DNA from: Bacteroidia bacterium
GTDB taxonomy: Bacteria; Bacteroidota; Bacteroidia; Flavobacteriales; Flavobacteriaceae
Length of the DNA: 64,000 bases
Direction of reading: 5' to 3'
Assembly: GCA_030427865.1 (NCBI GenBank)
Contig: JAUICK010000002.1
Coordinates: forward strand, 62,001 to 126,000
In this document: positions 51,028-60,407 of the stretch, piece after piece
Layout: each line of letters opens with the position of its first letter
Numbering within the stretch: position 1 is the stretch's first letter
Notes under the pieces: model-generated
The model's input: only the letters and a program-made list of their open reading frames with translations
Database searches by the model: none
What the model was told of the DNA's origin: nothing
Position numbers and translations under genes: made by a program

Positions 51028-52566
51028 ATGATTGACTTTAAAAAATATACAACAAAAACCAAAGAAGTAATTTTATATACGGGAAATCCAGATTTAAAGA
51101 AATTTGAAAACTTAGTTAAAGGACCAGGTGATGTTTGGCACAGCTCTATAGACCAAGGATTTAAAAATTGTTTTAAAGAATTAAAATACCAAACACCAAT
51201 TTATTGGTGGTTTATTAATGATTTTAATAATTTAGATCAAACAATTTCTTGGCGATTAAATATAGATGCATTTGCCATCAGAGAAACCGTTTATAATCAA
51301 ACAAAAGGCCTCGATTTAGATTATAATTCTAAAATAGTTTCAGGTTTAGATTTTGGCTTTAATTTTCTTTGGCACTCAAGAGCAACAACTCTTTATATAA
51401 AAGGGTTATATGAAAAAGACAATTGTAAAGTAGTTGTTTCAAGAAAAGATAGATATCTGTTTTTTATCAAAAACTTTAAAAAAAATCATGCTTATTACAT
51501 GCTTTTTAGAAAAGGAGTTTTTAAACTTTTACCAGAATATTTAGCGTTAAGAAACGCTTTAAAAAAAGCTACTTTAAGAGAACCTTTTAATATATTACCA
51601 AGAAAATTAAAAAACATTGAAGGAAAACCAACGGTTAGTTTGGTTATACCTACAATGAAAAGACAGAAATACACACAACTATTATTAGAAGATCATAAAA
51701 AGCAAACTTACTGTATTAATGAAGCAGTTATAGTAGATGCAACACCAGAAAATGAAAGAAATAGTAAATATTATCAGCAAAAAGATTTTCCTTTTAAAGT
51801 AAAAGTAAAATGGCAAGAAACTAAAGGGAGTTGTAGAGCAAGAAATGAAGCCATAGAATTATGTTCAAGCGATTATATAATTTTTGCAGATGATGATATA
51901 AGAATACAAAAAGATTTTGTAGAAAATCATATAAAACTGCTGCAGACATACAAGGCTGATGCCACAAATGGACTCGATATTTTAGCTGAAAATGTTAACC
52001 AAGATTTAACTGATTTAAAAAGTAGATTAGAAAAAATTGACAGTACGAGATGGAATGTTGGTGTTTCCCCTATGTTTAGTAATGCCAACTCTTGCGTAAG
52101 TAAAAAAATGATTGAAAAAGTTATTGGTAACGACATAAATTTTGATGGAGGTTATGGAGAAGACGCAGATTTTGGATTATCTATAATAAAAAAAGGCGGT
52201 ATTTTATTGCACAACCCTTTTTCGCCAATATTACATCTAAAACCTCCAGAAGGCGGTTATAGATGGTGGGGAAAAGAAGCATTAAAAAAAGGCAAAAGAA
52301 GAAAGCAACAACCTTGGGAGCTTGATAAACCAGTAAAAAATATTAGACCAGTTCCAAGCCCTACTGTTACTTATGGTGTTCTAAAACATTTTACAAAAGA
52401 TCAAATAAAAGAATGGAGAAAAAAGCATTTTTTTATTTACCTTTTTAAAAGAGACCCTAAAACTTTTTTACTTAGATTAATCAAATTACCATACAAACAA
52501 ATTCAGTTTTCCAAATCGTTAAAATATGCAAAAGCATTAATTAAACTTGGTGTTAGATACAAATAA
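51028..52566 (+). CDS. GT2-family glycosyltransferase with a unique N-terminal domain
   Basis: The 512-residue protein has about 200 N-terminal residues without recognised domain (segments ILYTGNPDLKKFENLVKGPG and TPIYWWFINDFNNLDQTISW). A full GT-A core follows from about 205 with TVSLVIPTMKRQKYTQLLL, AVIVDATPEN and the DxD element FADDDIRIQKDF. The acceptor-side motif GYGEDADFGLSII is also present. The N-terminal part may bind the acceptor or be a second transferase module. It is about 200 residues longer than the other GT2 proteins in this locus. The C-terminus is strongly basic. Confidence 0.82.
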   Translation: MIDFKKYTTKTKEVILYTGNPDLKKFENLVKGPGDVWHSSIDQGFKNCFKELKYQTPIYWWFINDFNNLDQTISWRLNIDAFAIRETVYNQTKGLDLDYNSKIVSGLDFGFNFLWHSRATTLYIKGLYEKDNCKVVVSRKDRYLFFIKNFKKNHAYYMLFRKGVFKLLPEYLALRNALKKATLREPFNILPRKLKNIEGKPTVSLVIPTMKRQKYTQLLLEDHKKQTYCINEAVIVDATPENERNSKYYQQKDFPFKVKVKWQETKGSCRARNEAIELCSSDYIIFADDDIRIQKDFVENHIKLLQTYKADATNGLDILAENVNQDLTDLKSRLEKIDSTRWNVGVSPMFSNANSCVSKKMIEKVIGNDINFDGGYGEDADFGLSIIKKGGILLHNPFSPILHLKPPEGGYRWWGKEALKKGKRRKQQPWELDKPVKNIRPVPSPTVTYGVLKHFTKDQIKEWRKKHFFIYLFKRDPKTFLLRLIKLPYKQIQFSKSLKYAKALIKLGVRYK

Positions 52567-52575
52567 CTTTGAATT

Positions 52576-53550
52576 ATGATTGTAAAATTAGTTAGATATT
52601 TTGATTATCCTGATTTAAAAAGACAAACTCCAAAAAATTCTATGACTTGGGGAGAGTTTACTTTTACAGAAGAAAATATTGAGGAATGTGATTATTTGGT
52701 CATATTAGATCATCCAAAAACAGATTTTTCTATAAAAGTACCAAAGAACAATGTTATTCATATTTGTTTAGAGCCACCTAATGAACATTCTTTATACAGA
52801 CAGTATGGGAATAAAAATAATAGTTTAATCATAAATCAAACAAAAACAAAAAGTAATAATCTTTTATTACACGGTGCTTTACCTTGGCACATTAATAAAA
52901 GCTACGATTTTTTAAAACAAAATAGTTTTACTGATGCTCAAAAAAATAATACAATAGTTTGGGTAACAAGCAACCAAAATGCATCTAAAGGTCATTTACA
53001 AAGAATGAACTTTTTAAATAGAATTAAAGAATTAGATTTTATAAATCTGTATGGTCGTGGAATTAAAGAAATTGATGATAAATGGGATGTTTTACATCAA
53101 TCTAAATATGCCATAGCTTACGAAAACTTTGTAAATAAATGGTATTGGACAGAAAAAATAACAGATTGTTTTTTATCTTTAACAATGCCAATTTATGTTG
53201 GATGCACAAAGATTTCAGATTTTTTTCCAAAAGAATCCTATATCCAAATAGATCCTAAAGATAAATATATAGAAACATTTTTTAAAGAATTAGTTAAAAG
53301 TAATCATTACAAAAAAAATTTTGATGCACTAATAACTTCAAAAGAATTAGTGTTAGAACAATATCAGCTATTCCCATATTTAGAAAATATTATAAAAGAA
53401 TTAGAACAAAAAAAAGAAGACGATTTTAAAATTGAAAAAATAAACCTTAGCTTTAAAGGTGGAAATGAATATTTTGATAATTATCCAAATTATTTAAAAG
53501 TAAAAAAACAAGTGAATAAATTCACAGCAAAGTTTAAAAAGTATTTGTAA
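52576..53550 (+). CDS. GT10-like glycosyltransferase (second copy in the locus)
   Basis: The 324-residue protein has the donor region of the GT10 family in AIAYENFVNKWYWTEKITDCFL and MPIYVGCTKISDFFPKESYIQI. The order is the same as in the enzyme at 34113 but the sequence is clearly different. The N-terminal half starts with IVKLVRYFDYPDLKR. GT10 members use GDP-fucose or related sugars, and no GDP-fucose synthesis genes (gmd, fcl) are seen in this window. It stands between two GT2 genes with 9- and 12-base spacers. Confidence 0.75.
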   Translation: MIVKLVRYFDYPDLKRQTPKNSMTWGEFTFTEENIEECDYLVILDHPKTDFSIKVPKNNVIHICLEPPNEHSLYRQYGNKNNSLIINQTKTKSNNLLLHGALPWHINKSYDFLKQNSFTDAQKNNTIVWVTSNQNASKGHLQRMNFLNRIKELDFINLYGRGIKEIDDKWDVLHQSKYAIAYENFVNKWYWTEKITDCFLSLTMPIYVGCTKISDFFPKESYIQIDPKDKYIETFFKELVKSNHYKKNFDALITSKELVLEQYQLFPYLENIIKELEQKKEDDFKIEKINLSFKGGNEYFDNYPNYLKVKKQVNKFTAKFKKYL

Positions 53551-53562
53551 AGCATTAGATTT

Positions 53563-54561
53563 ATGAAAATTAGCCTAATTATTTGCACATACATGAGAGC
53601 AAAAGCTCTAACAAATCTTTTAAATTCTATTAAAAAACAAACTAAAATACCTAATGAAATTATTATTGTAGATGGTTCTTTAAATAATGATACTAAAGAA
53701 GTTGTTCAAAAAGTTGCTTTAAAAAATCTTATTTACTACAAAGTAGATGAACATAATAGAGGTTTAACTAAACAGCGTAATTTTGGGATTTCTAAAACAA
53801 ATTCAGCATCTGAAATTATATGTTTTTTAGATGATGATACTGTTTTAAAAGAAAATTATTTCGAAGAAATTATAAAAACCTTTAGTACTGATAAAAAAAT
53901 AACAGGAGTAGGTGGGGTAGCAATAAATGAAAATAGATGGAAACTTAAAAAACCTTCAAAGAGTTATAATAGTTTTCTTTATTATGAATTAGAAAATTTT
54001 GTAATTAGAGAAGGCCTAAGAAATTCGATAAGAAATTTATTAAAACTCCAATCTAATTTATATCCAGGGAAAATGCCATCTTTTTCCCACGGAAGAACCT
54101 ATAGTTACCCATTAAATAATAAAATTTATGAAGTAGATTTATTAGTAGGAATGAGTTTTTCTTTTAGAAAAATAGTTACAGATAATATTAAGTTTTCTAC
54201 TTATTTTGAAGGATATGGTTTGTATGAAGATGCAGATTTCTCTATAAGGGCCCAACAATTTGGAAAAAATGTAATTTCTACAAATTGTCAATTATATCAT
54301 TATCATGATGAATCTGGAAGGCCAAATAAATTCAAGTATGGAAAAATGGTTGTAAGAAATGGTTGGTATGTTTGGAGATTAAAATATCCAAAACCAAATT
54401 TTACAAGCAGATTAAAATGGAATGCTCTTGTTTGGGTATTACTCTTAATACGAATGACAAACGTAATTACATCAACAAAGAAAAAAGAAGCATTTACAGA
54501 AAGCTTTGGAAGAGTAGTGGGTTGGTTTACTTTACTATTCGATAAACCACAATTAAAATGA
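53563..54561 (+). CDS. GT2-family glycosyltransferase
   Basis: The 332-residue GT-A enzyme begins KISLIICTYMRAKALTNLLN. The nucleotide-binding IIIVDGSLNNDTKE and the DxD element CFLDDDTVLKENY are visible, and GYGLYEDADFSIRAQ is the acceptor-side motif. A hydrophobic segment near residue 280 (LVWVLLLIRMTNVI) may be a membrane-associated helix. The donor is unknown. Its end overlaps the next ATG by 4 bases (ATGA). Confidence 0.88.
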   Translation: MKISLIICTYMRAKALTNLLNSIKKQTKIPNEIIIVDGSLNNDTKEVVQKVALKNLIYYKVDEHNRGLTKQRNFGISKTNSASEIICFLDDDTVLKENYFEEIIKTFSTDKKITGVGGVAINENRWKLKKPSKSYNSFLYYELENFVIREGLRNSIRNLLKLQSNLYPGKMPSFSHGRTYSYPLNNKIYEVDLLVGMSFSFRKIVTDNIKFSTYFEGYGLYEDADFSIRAQQFGKNVISTNCQLYHYHDESGRPNKFKYGKMVVRNGWYVWRLKYPKPNFTSRLKWNALVWVLLLIRMTNVITSTKKKEAFTESFGRVVGWFTLLFDKPQLK

Positions 54562-55679
54562 AATTTGTAATTATTACTCATGCTATACATAAGAAAAAAG
54601 ATGCTAATTTTTTTGCATACGAACCTTATGTAAGAGAAATGAATCTTTGGTGTAAATACGTTACTAAACTTAAAATTGTTGCTCCTTTAAGTTTAGAACC
54701 TATATCTACAATAGAAGATAAATATAAAATTGAAAATATCAATTTGTCTAAAATTCCAAGTTTTAATATTATAGGTTTAAAGAATAAAATGAGAACTTTA
54801 TTAATTACTCCTTTTATTATTTTTAAAATATTTAAAGCTATGTTTTGGGCTAATCACATTCATTTAAGATGTCCAGGTAATATAGCTTTATTAGGTTGCT
54901 TGGTGCAAATATTTTTTCCTCTTAAAAAGAAAACAGTAAAATATGCTGGCAATTGGGATCCAAATAGTAAGCAACCTATGAGTTATAGAATTCAGAAGAA
55001 AATTTTATCGAATACTTTTTTAACAAGAAACTGTAAAGTGTTAGTTTATGGAGAATGGAAAAATCAATCAAAAAATATAATACCTTTTTTTACAGCTTCA
55101 TATAAAGAAAAAGAAATTATTAAAATTCCTCAAAAAAACTTTTCTAAATTAATTAAATTTATCTTTGTTGGTGCTTTTTCTGAGGGCAAACAGCCTATTT
55201 TGTCTGTAAAAATTATAGAAAAACTATCTCAAAAATATAATGTACAGTTAAATATGTTTGGTAATGGTAGTCAATTCGATAAAGTTTCTGATTATGTAAG
55301 TGAAAATAAATTAGATAGTAAAGTTATTTTACATGGTAATCAATGTAAAGAAGTTATTAAAAAAGCTTATCAAGAATCACATTTTTTAATCTTTATCTCT
55401 AAGTCTGAAGGATGGCCAAAAGTTGTAGCAGAAGCTATGTTTTGGAAATGTTTGCCAATATCATCTAATGTTTCTTGTGTAAGTTATATGCTTGGTAATG
55501 GAAAAAGAGGTAGTGTTGTAAAACCAGAATCAAATTTCAAAGATATCATTCCAATTATAAATAATTATATAGAGAATGAAGAACAATATCAAAAACAAGT
55601 TTTAGAAGCTCAAAAATGGTCTCAAAATTTTACTTTAGATAAATTTGAAAAAGAAATTAAAAAAATAATTATCAATTGA
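54558..55679 (+). CDS. GT4-like glycosyltransferase
   Basis: The 373-residue GT-B protein has an N-terminal Rossmann half (KFVIITHAIHKKKDANFFAY). The C-terminal half carries KFIFVGAFSEGKQPILSVKI and the family motif SKSEGWPKVVAEAMFWKCLPI, which includes E-x7-E. It is probably a retaining transferase acting in repeat-unit assembly; the sugar is unknown. It overlaps the preceding GT2 gene by 4 bases, and its stop overlaps the TTG start of the following gene. Confidence 0.82.
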   Translation: MKFVIITHAIHKKKDANFFAYEPYVREMNLWCKYVTKLKIVAPLSLEPISTIEDKYKIENINLSKIPSFNIIGLKNKMRTLLITPFIIFKIFKAMFWANHIHLRCPGNIALLGCLVQIFFPLKKKTVKYAGNWDPNSKQPMSYRIQKKILSNTFLTRNCKVLVYGEWKNQSKNIIPFFTASYKEKEIIKIPQKNFSKLIKFIFVGAFSEGKQPILSVKIIEKLSQKYNVQLNMFGNGSQFDKVSDYVSENKLDSKVILHGNQCKEVIKKAYQESHFLIFISKSEGWPKVVAEAMFWKCLPISSNVSCVSYMLGNGKRGSVVKPESNFKDIIPIINNYIENEEQYQKQVLEAQKWSQNFTLDKFEKEIKKIIIN

Positions 55680-56749
55680 GACCTTTAAAAGTCATACAAA
55701 TTATAGATTCTCTTAATGTTGGTGGTACAGAAGTATTGGCTGTTAATTTAGCAAATTCTTATTTAGACTTCAATATTTCATCTCATCTGTGTACAACAAG
55801 AAAAGAAGGGTTTTTAAAAGAAAAATTAGAAGCTAATGTTGGCTATATTCATCTAAGCAGAAAAACTACTTTAGATATTACATCTTTATTAAAGTTAAAA
55901 AAATATATAAAATCAAATAACATTAGTATTGTTCACGCGCATTCTACTTCTTTATTTTTTGCTTGTTGTTTAAAAGTAATTAACCCAAAATTAAAGTTAT
56001 TTTGGCATAATCATACAGGAGCTAACATTAATTTAAAAGGGGGTAAATATTTTTTGATTAAAATTTTAACAACTTATGTAGATGGAATTATTAATGTTAA
56101 TGAAGAGCTTAGGTTATGGTCTAAAAATAAATTAAATCATAAAAATTGCATCAAACTAAACAATTTTCCTTTATTTACAGATAATAGTCGCAAAACAAAG
56201 TTAAAAGGAGAAAATCATAAAAGAATTGTTTGTGTTGCGGCTCTTAGACCCGAAAAAGATCATCTAAATTTGTTAGAAGCGTTTAAAATTATCAATAAAA
56301 ATTTTCCTAAGTGGACACTTCATTTAGTGGGTAAAGATTACTACAATGATTACTCTATAAAAATTAAAAATTATATTTTTAAAAATGAATTAAAAAAATC
56401 TGTTTTTTTATACGGAATGTGCTCAGATATAAAATATGTTTTAGAACAATCTACCATAGGTGTATTGTCTTCAGAAAACGAGGGATTACCAATTTCTTTA
56501 TTAGAATATGGTTTGGCAAAACTACCAGTTTTAGCTACAGATGTTGGAGAGTGTAAAGATGTTATTAATAATACTAATGCAATTGTTCTTCCAAAAAATA
56601 GTACTCTTTTTAGTGAATCATTATCTAAATTAATTAAAAGTGAAGAACTAAGAGAAGAAATTTCTACAGGTTTATATAATAATGTGAATTTAAATTTTTC
56701 AAAAAAAAAATTTATTAGCAGAATAAAAAGATTTTATTTAAGTGTATGA
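55676..56749 (+). CDS. GT4-family glycosyltransferase
   Basis: The 357-residue GT-B enzyme begins LKVIQIIDSLNVGGTEVLAV, a common start of the family. VHAHSTSLFF and VAALRPEKDHLNLLEAF are acceptor and donor-site elements, and SSENEGLPISLLEYGLAKLPV is the E-x7-E motif. No ATG is near, so the TTG at 55676-55678, which overlaps the previous stop, is the start. The donor is unknown. It is followed by the Wzy/WaaL-type gene in an ATGA overlap. Confidence 0.87.
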   Translation: MRPLKVIQIIDSLNVGGTEVLAVNLANSYLDFNISSHLCTTRKEGFLKEKLEANVGYIHLSRKTTLDITSLLKLKKYIKSNNISIVHAHSTSLFFACCLKVINPKLKLFWHNHTGANINLKGGKYFLIKILTTYVDGIINVNEELRLWSKNKLNHKNCIKLNNFPLFTDNSRKTKLKGENHKRIVCVAALRPEKDHLNLLEAFKIINKNFPKWTLHLVGKDYYNDYSIKIKNYIFKNELKKSVFLYGMCSDIKYVLEQSTIGVLSSENEGLPISLLEYGLAKLPVLATDVGECKDVINNTNAIVLPKNSTLFSESLSKLIKSEELREEISTGLYNNVNLNFSKKKFISRIKRFYLSV

Positions 56750-58083
56750 TAAAACAAGTATTAGATAATAAGCTACTATTTATTGGTTTGCATATTGTAT
56801 TAGGTTTCATATTAACTTTCTTACCAATAGGTAAAATCTTTACTATGCTTTTTTTTGTAGTTGGTACATTGATTATTTATATGTCAAGAAATGAAAATGA
56901 AGAAGCGTTATATATGGCTTCTTATTTGGTTGGAATTGAGGTTTTTCTTAGGATGACAGAATCAACAATTTTATATGAAACAGGTAAATATGGTGTAGTT
57001 TTTTTTATTTTTTTAGGATTCATTTTTGGACGACCAAAACAAAAGCCAAATGTATCATACGTTTTTTACATACTTCTTTTATTAATAGGAATAATTTTTA
57101 CTCAAGTTCCTGAAGGAGAATCTATTAGAAAAAATGTTGCGTTTAATTTAAGTGGGCCAATAATGTTAGGAATAGTATCTCTATATATGTATAAGAGGCC
57201 TATTACAATAGCACAGTTAAAAGAAATATTATTTCTCTCTTTGTTGCCAATGTTTTCTATGATAAGTTTTATTTATTTTAGAACTCCAGATTTATCGGAA
57301 TTAGTTTTTGGAGCTGTATCTAATTATTATACCTCTGGAGGTTTTGGACCAAATCAAGTTGCTACTATTATAGGTTTTGGAGCTTTTATATTAGCAGTAT
57401 TTTTATTTATTAGAGAATCAATGTCTTTATATATTTTTTTAGATGCTACCTTTTTAATTTATTTTATTTACCGAGGTTTATTAACATTTTCTAGAGGAGG
57501 TATGGTTACGGCAGGAGCAGCATTTATAGCTTTTGCAGTTTTTTTTCTTTTATATCAGAAAGTTACGTTAGTAAAAATATCTAAATATGTATTTATAATT
57601 CTTTTTCTTCTTACTGGAATTTGGTTGTACACCTCGAACATTACAGGAGGAATGATTGATAATAGATATACAGGTAGAAACTCTATTGGATTAAAAAAGA
57701 AAGATGTAACTGCTGGTAGAGGTAAAATTTTTAACGCTCAATTAGAAAGTTTTTATGAAGCACCTATTTTTGGTATTGGTGTTGGTAATGGTAAATATAA
57801 AAGAATAGAAAGTGGTGCACAAGTTACAGCTGCTTCACACAACGAAGTTAGTAGGTTAATAGAAGAGCATGGTTCTATAGGTATAATTGCTTTATTAATA
57901 CTGGTAATAACTCCATTAGAAAACTTTTATTTTAGTAATAACTATCAAAGAGGCTTTATTATTGCATTTTATATATTTTGGTTTTTAACAATTAGTCATT
58001 CTGCAATGAGAGTTGCCTTTCCGGGTTTTGTATATGCGCTTAGTTTAATGACTATTACTGATGGAGATGAGGAATATGAATAA
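56746..58083 (+). CDS. O-antigen polymerase/ligase-type membrane protein (Wzy/WaaL superfamily)
   Basis: The 445-residue protein has about ten to eleven membrane helices. A large periplasmic loop contains LTFSRGGMVTAG and the family's FGIGVGNGKYKR and TAASHNEVSRLIEEHGSIG, with the conserved His in the H-N-E motif. The superfamily includes polymerases that join repeat units in the Wzx/Wzy pathway and ligases that attach glycans to lipid A core. In a locus with a Wzm/Wzt exporter a ligase role would be the simpler one, but no Wzx flippase is seen. Both roles are open. It starts in an ATGA overlap with the previous gene. Confidence 0.82.
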   Translation: MIKQVLDNKLLFIGLHIVLGFILTFLPIGKIFTMLFFVVGTLIIYMSRNENEEALYMASYLVGIEVFLRMTESTILYETGKYGVVFFIFLGFIFGRPKQKPNVSYVFYILLLLIGIIFTQVPEGESIRKNVAFNLSGPIMLGIVSLYMYKRPITIAQLKEILFLSLLPMFSMISFIYFRTPDLSELVFGAVSNYYTSGGFGPNQVATIIGFGAFILAVFLFIRESMSLYIFLDATFLIYFIYRGLLTFSRGGMVTAGAAFIAFAVFFLLYQKVTLVKISKYVFIILFLLTGIWLYTSNITGGMIDNRYTGRNSIGLKKKDVTAGRGKIFNAQLESFYEAPIFGIGVGNGKYKRIESGAQVTAASHNEVSRLIEEHGSIGIIALLILVITPLENFYFSNNYQRGFIIAFYIFWFLTISHSAMRVAFPGFVYALSLMTITDGDEEYE

Positions 58084-59098
58084 AAAAAAATCTAAAAGTA
58101 TTCTTTATATCGGTAATAACTTGTCTAAGAAAACCAAATATGGCTCAGTCATTTCTTTACTATCAGAGCTTTTAGAAACAGAGGGGTATTCAGTAATTAT
58201 CAAATCAGATAAAATAAATAAAGTTTACAGGCTAATAGATATGTGTTTATCTGTTGTAAAGCATAAAAAAAATGTTGATTATATTTTAATTGATACTTAT
58301 AGTACTTCAAATTTTTATTACGCCTTTTTGGTATCTCAATTGGCACGTATTTTAAATGTAAAGTATATACCAATTCTTCATGGAGGCAATCTACCTAAAA
58401 GAATTATTAAAAGCAAACTCTTATCTAAAGCTATCTTCCAAAATTCATACAAAAATATTGCACCTTCAAATTATCTAAAATTTGCATTCGAATCGCAAGA
58501 ATATAAAACAAAATATATACCTAACATCATCCAAATTAAAGATTACAAATTCAAAGAAAGAAATTTTTTAAGACCAAAACTATTTTGGGTTAGAGCTTTT
58601 AAAGAGATTTATAACCCAACTTTAGCCATAAAAGTTTTAGATAGATTAAAAAAGAAATACCCAAATGCAATTCTTTGTATGGTTGGTCCTTTTTCTGATA
58701 ATTCTTATTCAGAATCTCTTAAAATGGTAAAAAAACACAAATTAGAAGACTCTGTAGAATTTACAAATGTACTTTCTAAAGAAATTTGGCATAAAAAATC
58801 AGAAGATTTTGATATTTTTATAAATACAACCAATTTCGATAATACTCCTGTAAGCGTTATAGAAGCAATGGCTCTTGGATTAACAATTGTTAGTACAAAT
58901 GTTGGAGGAATGCCTTTTTTAGTAGAGAATAATAAAGATGGTATTTTAGTAGAAAAAGATAACGAAAAACTAATGGCAGATGTTATTATTAATATTATAG
59001 AGAATAATAATAGTATGCTAGCAAAAAATGCAAGAAATAAAGTAGAAAAATTCGATTGGAGTATTGTTAAAAAAGAATGGTTAGAAATTTTAAAATAG
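58076..59098 (+). CDS. GT4-family glycosyltransferase
   Basis: The 340-residue GT-B enzyme has the N-terminal half with KSILYIGNNLSKKTKYGSVI. In the donor half FWVRAFKEIYNPTLAIKVL and TTNFDNTPVSVIEAMALGLTI are typical, the latter with E-x7-E-like spacing. An earlier ATG at 58061 would give five more residues. The ATG at 58076 is preferred because a GAGGA ribosome-binding site stands 3 bases before it and the start overlaps the end of the preceding gene. The sugar is unknown. The next gene starts 4 bases after its stop. Confidence 0.86.
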   Translation: MNKKKSKSILYIGNNLSKKTKYGSVISLLSELLETEGYSVIIKSDKINKVYRLIDMCLSVVKHKKNVDYILIDTYSTSNFYYAFLVSQLARILNVKYIPILHGGNLPKRIIKSKLLSKAIFQNSYKNIAPSNYLKFAFESQEYKTKYIPNIIQIKDYKFKERNFLRPKLFWVRAFKEIYNPTLAIKVLDRLKKKYPNAILCMVGPFSDNSYSESLKMVKKHKLEDSVEFTNVLSKEIWHKKSEDFDIFINTTNFDNTPVSVIEAMALGLTIVSTNVGGMPFLVENNKDGILVEKDNEKLMADVIINIIENNNSMLAKNARNKVEKFDWSIVKKEWLEILK

Positions 59099-59102
59099 AA
59101 AA

Positions 59103-60407
59103 ATGAATTTTATAGATTTCTCACTTAAACTTAATAATTTTCCAATATCAAAAGCGCAAGAAAAGCTTAAAGCTATTCAAGAATTAAATAATAAAGAATA
59201 TGCTTTAAACATCGAAAAACAAAAAAAAGAAATAGTAAATTATCATTTAGAAAATAACTCGTTTTATAACAATTTAGTTAAAAACAAAGATTGGACATGG
59301 AATTCTTTACCTGTTTTAACAAAAAAAGATTTACAAGTACCATTAAAAAATAGGTTAAGCAAAGAGTATAGTTTAAAGAACATTTTTAAAAACAAAACGT
59401 CTGGTTCTACTGGCAATCCTTTTTATTTTGCAAAAGACAAGTTTTCTCATGCACTTACATGGTCTGTTATAAAAAATAGATTTAATTGGCACGATTTGTA
59501 TAATAAAAAGCAAGCTCGTTTTTATGGAATACCAAATGATTTTTTTGGAAAATCTAAAGAACAGATAAAAGATTTTTTCTTAAATAGATATAGATTTAAT
59601 GTTTTCGATTTATCAGATTCGGCATTAGAGAATTGGATATCTATTTTTAAATCAAAAAAATTTATATACTTAAATGGTTACACCACAGTATTGGTTGCTT
59701 TTAGTAAATATTTAATAGCAAAAGATATAACTTTAAAACAATTATGCCCAACATTAAAAGCATGTGTGGTTACATCAGAAATGTTGTTTGATAACGATAA
59801 AAAAAACTTAGAAAAAGGTTTTGGAGTAAAAATAATTAACGAATATGGTGCTTCTGAATTAGATTTAATAGCTTTTCAAGACAATAACAATAACTGGATA
59901 ATAAATACAGAAACATTATTTGTAGAAGTTTTAGATGATAATAACAAAGTCTTAAACGATGGTGAAGTAGGTAATTTAATTATTACCTCTCTTTACAACA
60001 AAGCGCATCCTTTTATTCGCTATAAAATAGGAGATAAAGGAGCATTAAAAAAAATAAATTCTAAAAAAACAATTTTAGTAAAACTCGAAGGTAGAAGTGA
60101 AGATTTAGTTAAATTGCCAAGTGGTAGGGTAGCTCCAGGGTTAACATTTTATTATATTACAAAATCTATAATGGAAGATTCTGATAATATAAAGGAAATA
60201 AAAATAGTGCAAACTAAACTAAATGCTTTTAAAATTTATTATGTTGCTAATACTATACTCCAAAATACAAAAAAGGAAATAATTTCTAAAGCTTTAATAG
60301 AATATTTAGAACCTAATTTAGAATTAGAATTTATTTATTCAGAAAAATTAGAAAGAACAAAAAGCGGAAAATTAAAACAGTTTACATCTTTATTAAAAGA
60401 GTTATAA
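59103..60407 (+). CDS. CapK/PaaK-like adenylate-forming enzyme
   Basis: The 434-residue protein is of the phenylacetate-CoA ligase-like (CapK) type. The AMP-binding loop is NKTSGSTGNPFYFAKD, followed by INEYGASELDLIAFQ and IRYKIGDKGALKK as further adenylation motifs, and the C-terminal KTKSGK-like end ERTKSGKLKQF has the conserved lysine. CapK-like proteins are frequent in capsule loci, where they may activate a carboxylic or amino acid for attachment to the glycan. The acid is unknown, and no acyl carrier gene is next to it. It sits between a GT4 gene and a 2-epimerase gene without gap. Confidence 0.84.
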   Translation: MNFIDFSLKLNNFPISKAQEKLKAIQELNNKEYALNIEKQKKEIVNYHLENNSFYNNLVKNKDWTWNSLPVLTKKDLQVPLKNRLSKEYSLKNIFKNKTSGSTGNPFYFAKDKFSHALTWSVIKNRFNWHDLYNKKQARFYGIPNDFFGKSKEQIKDFFLNRYRFNVFDLSDSALENWISIFKSKKFIYLNGYTTVLVAFSKYLIAKDITLKQLCPTLKACVVTSEMLFDNDKKNLEKGFGVKIINEYGASELDLIAFQDNNNNWIINTETLFVEVLDDNNKVLNDGEVGNLIITSLYNKAHPFIRYKIGDKGALKKINSKKTILVKLEGRSEDLVKLPSGRVAPGLTFYYITKSIMEDSDNIKEIKIVQTKLNAFKIYYVANTILQNTKKEIISKALIEYLEPNLELEFIYSEKLERTKSGKLKQFTSLLKEL

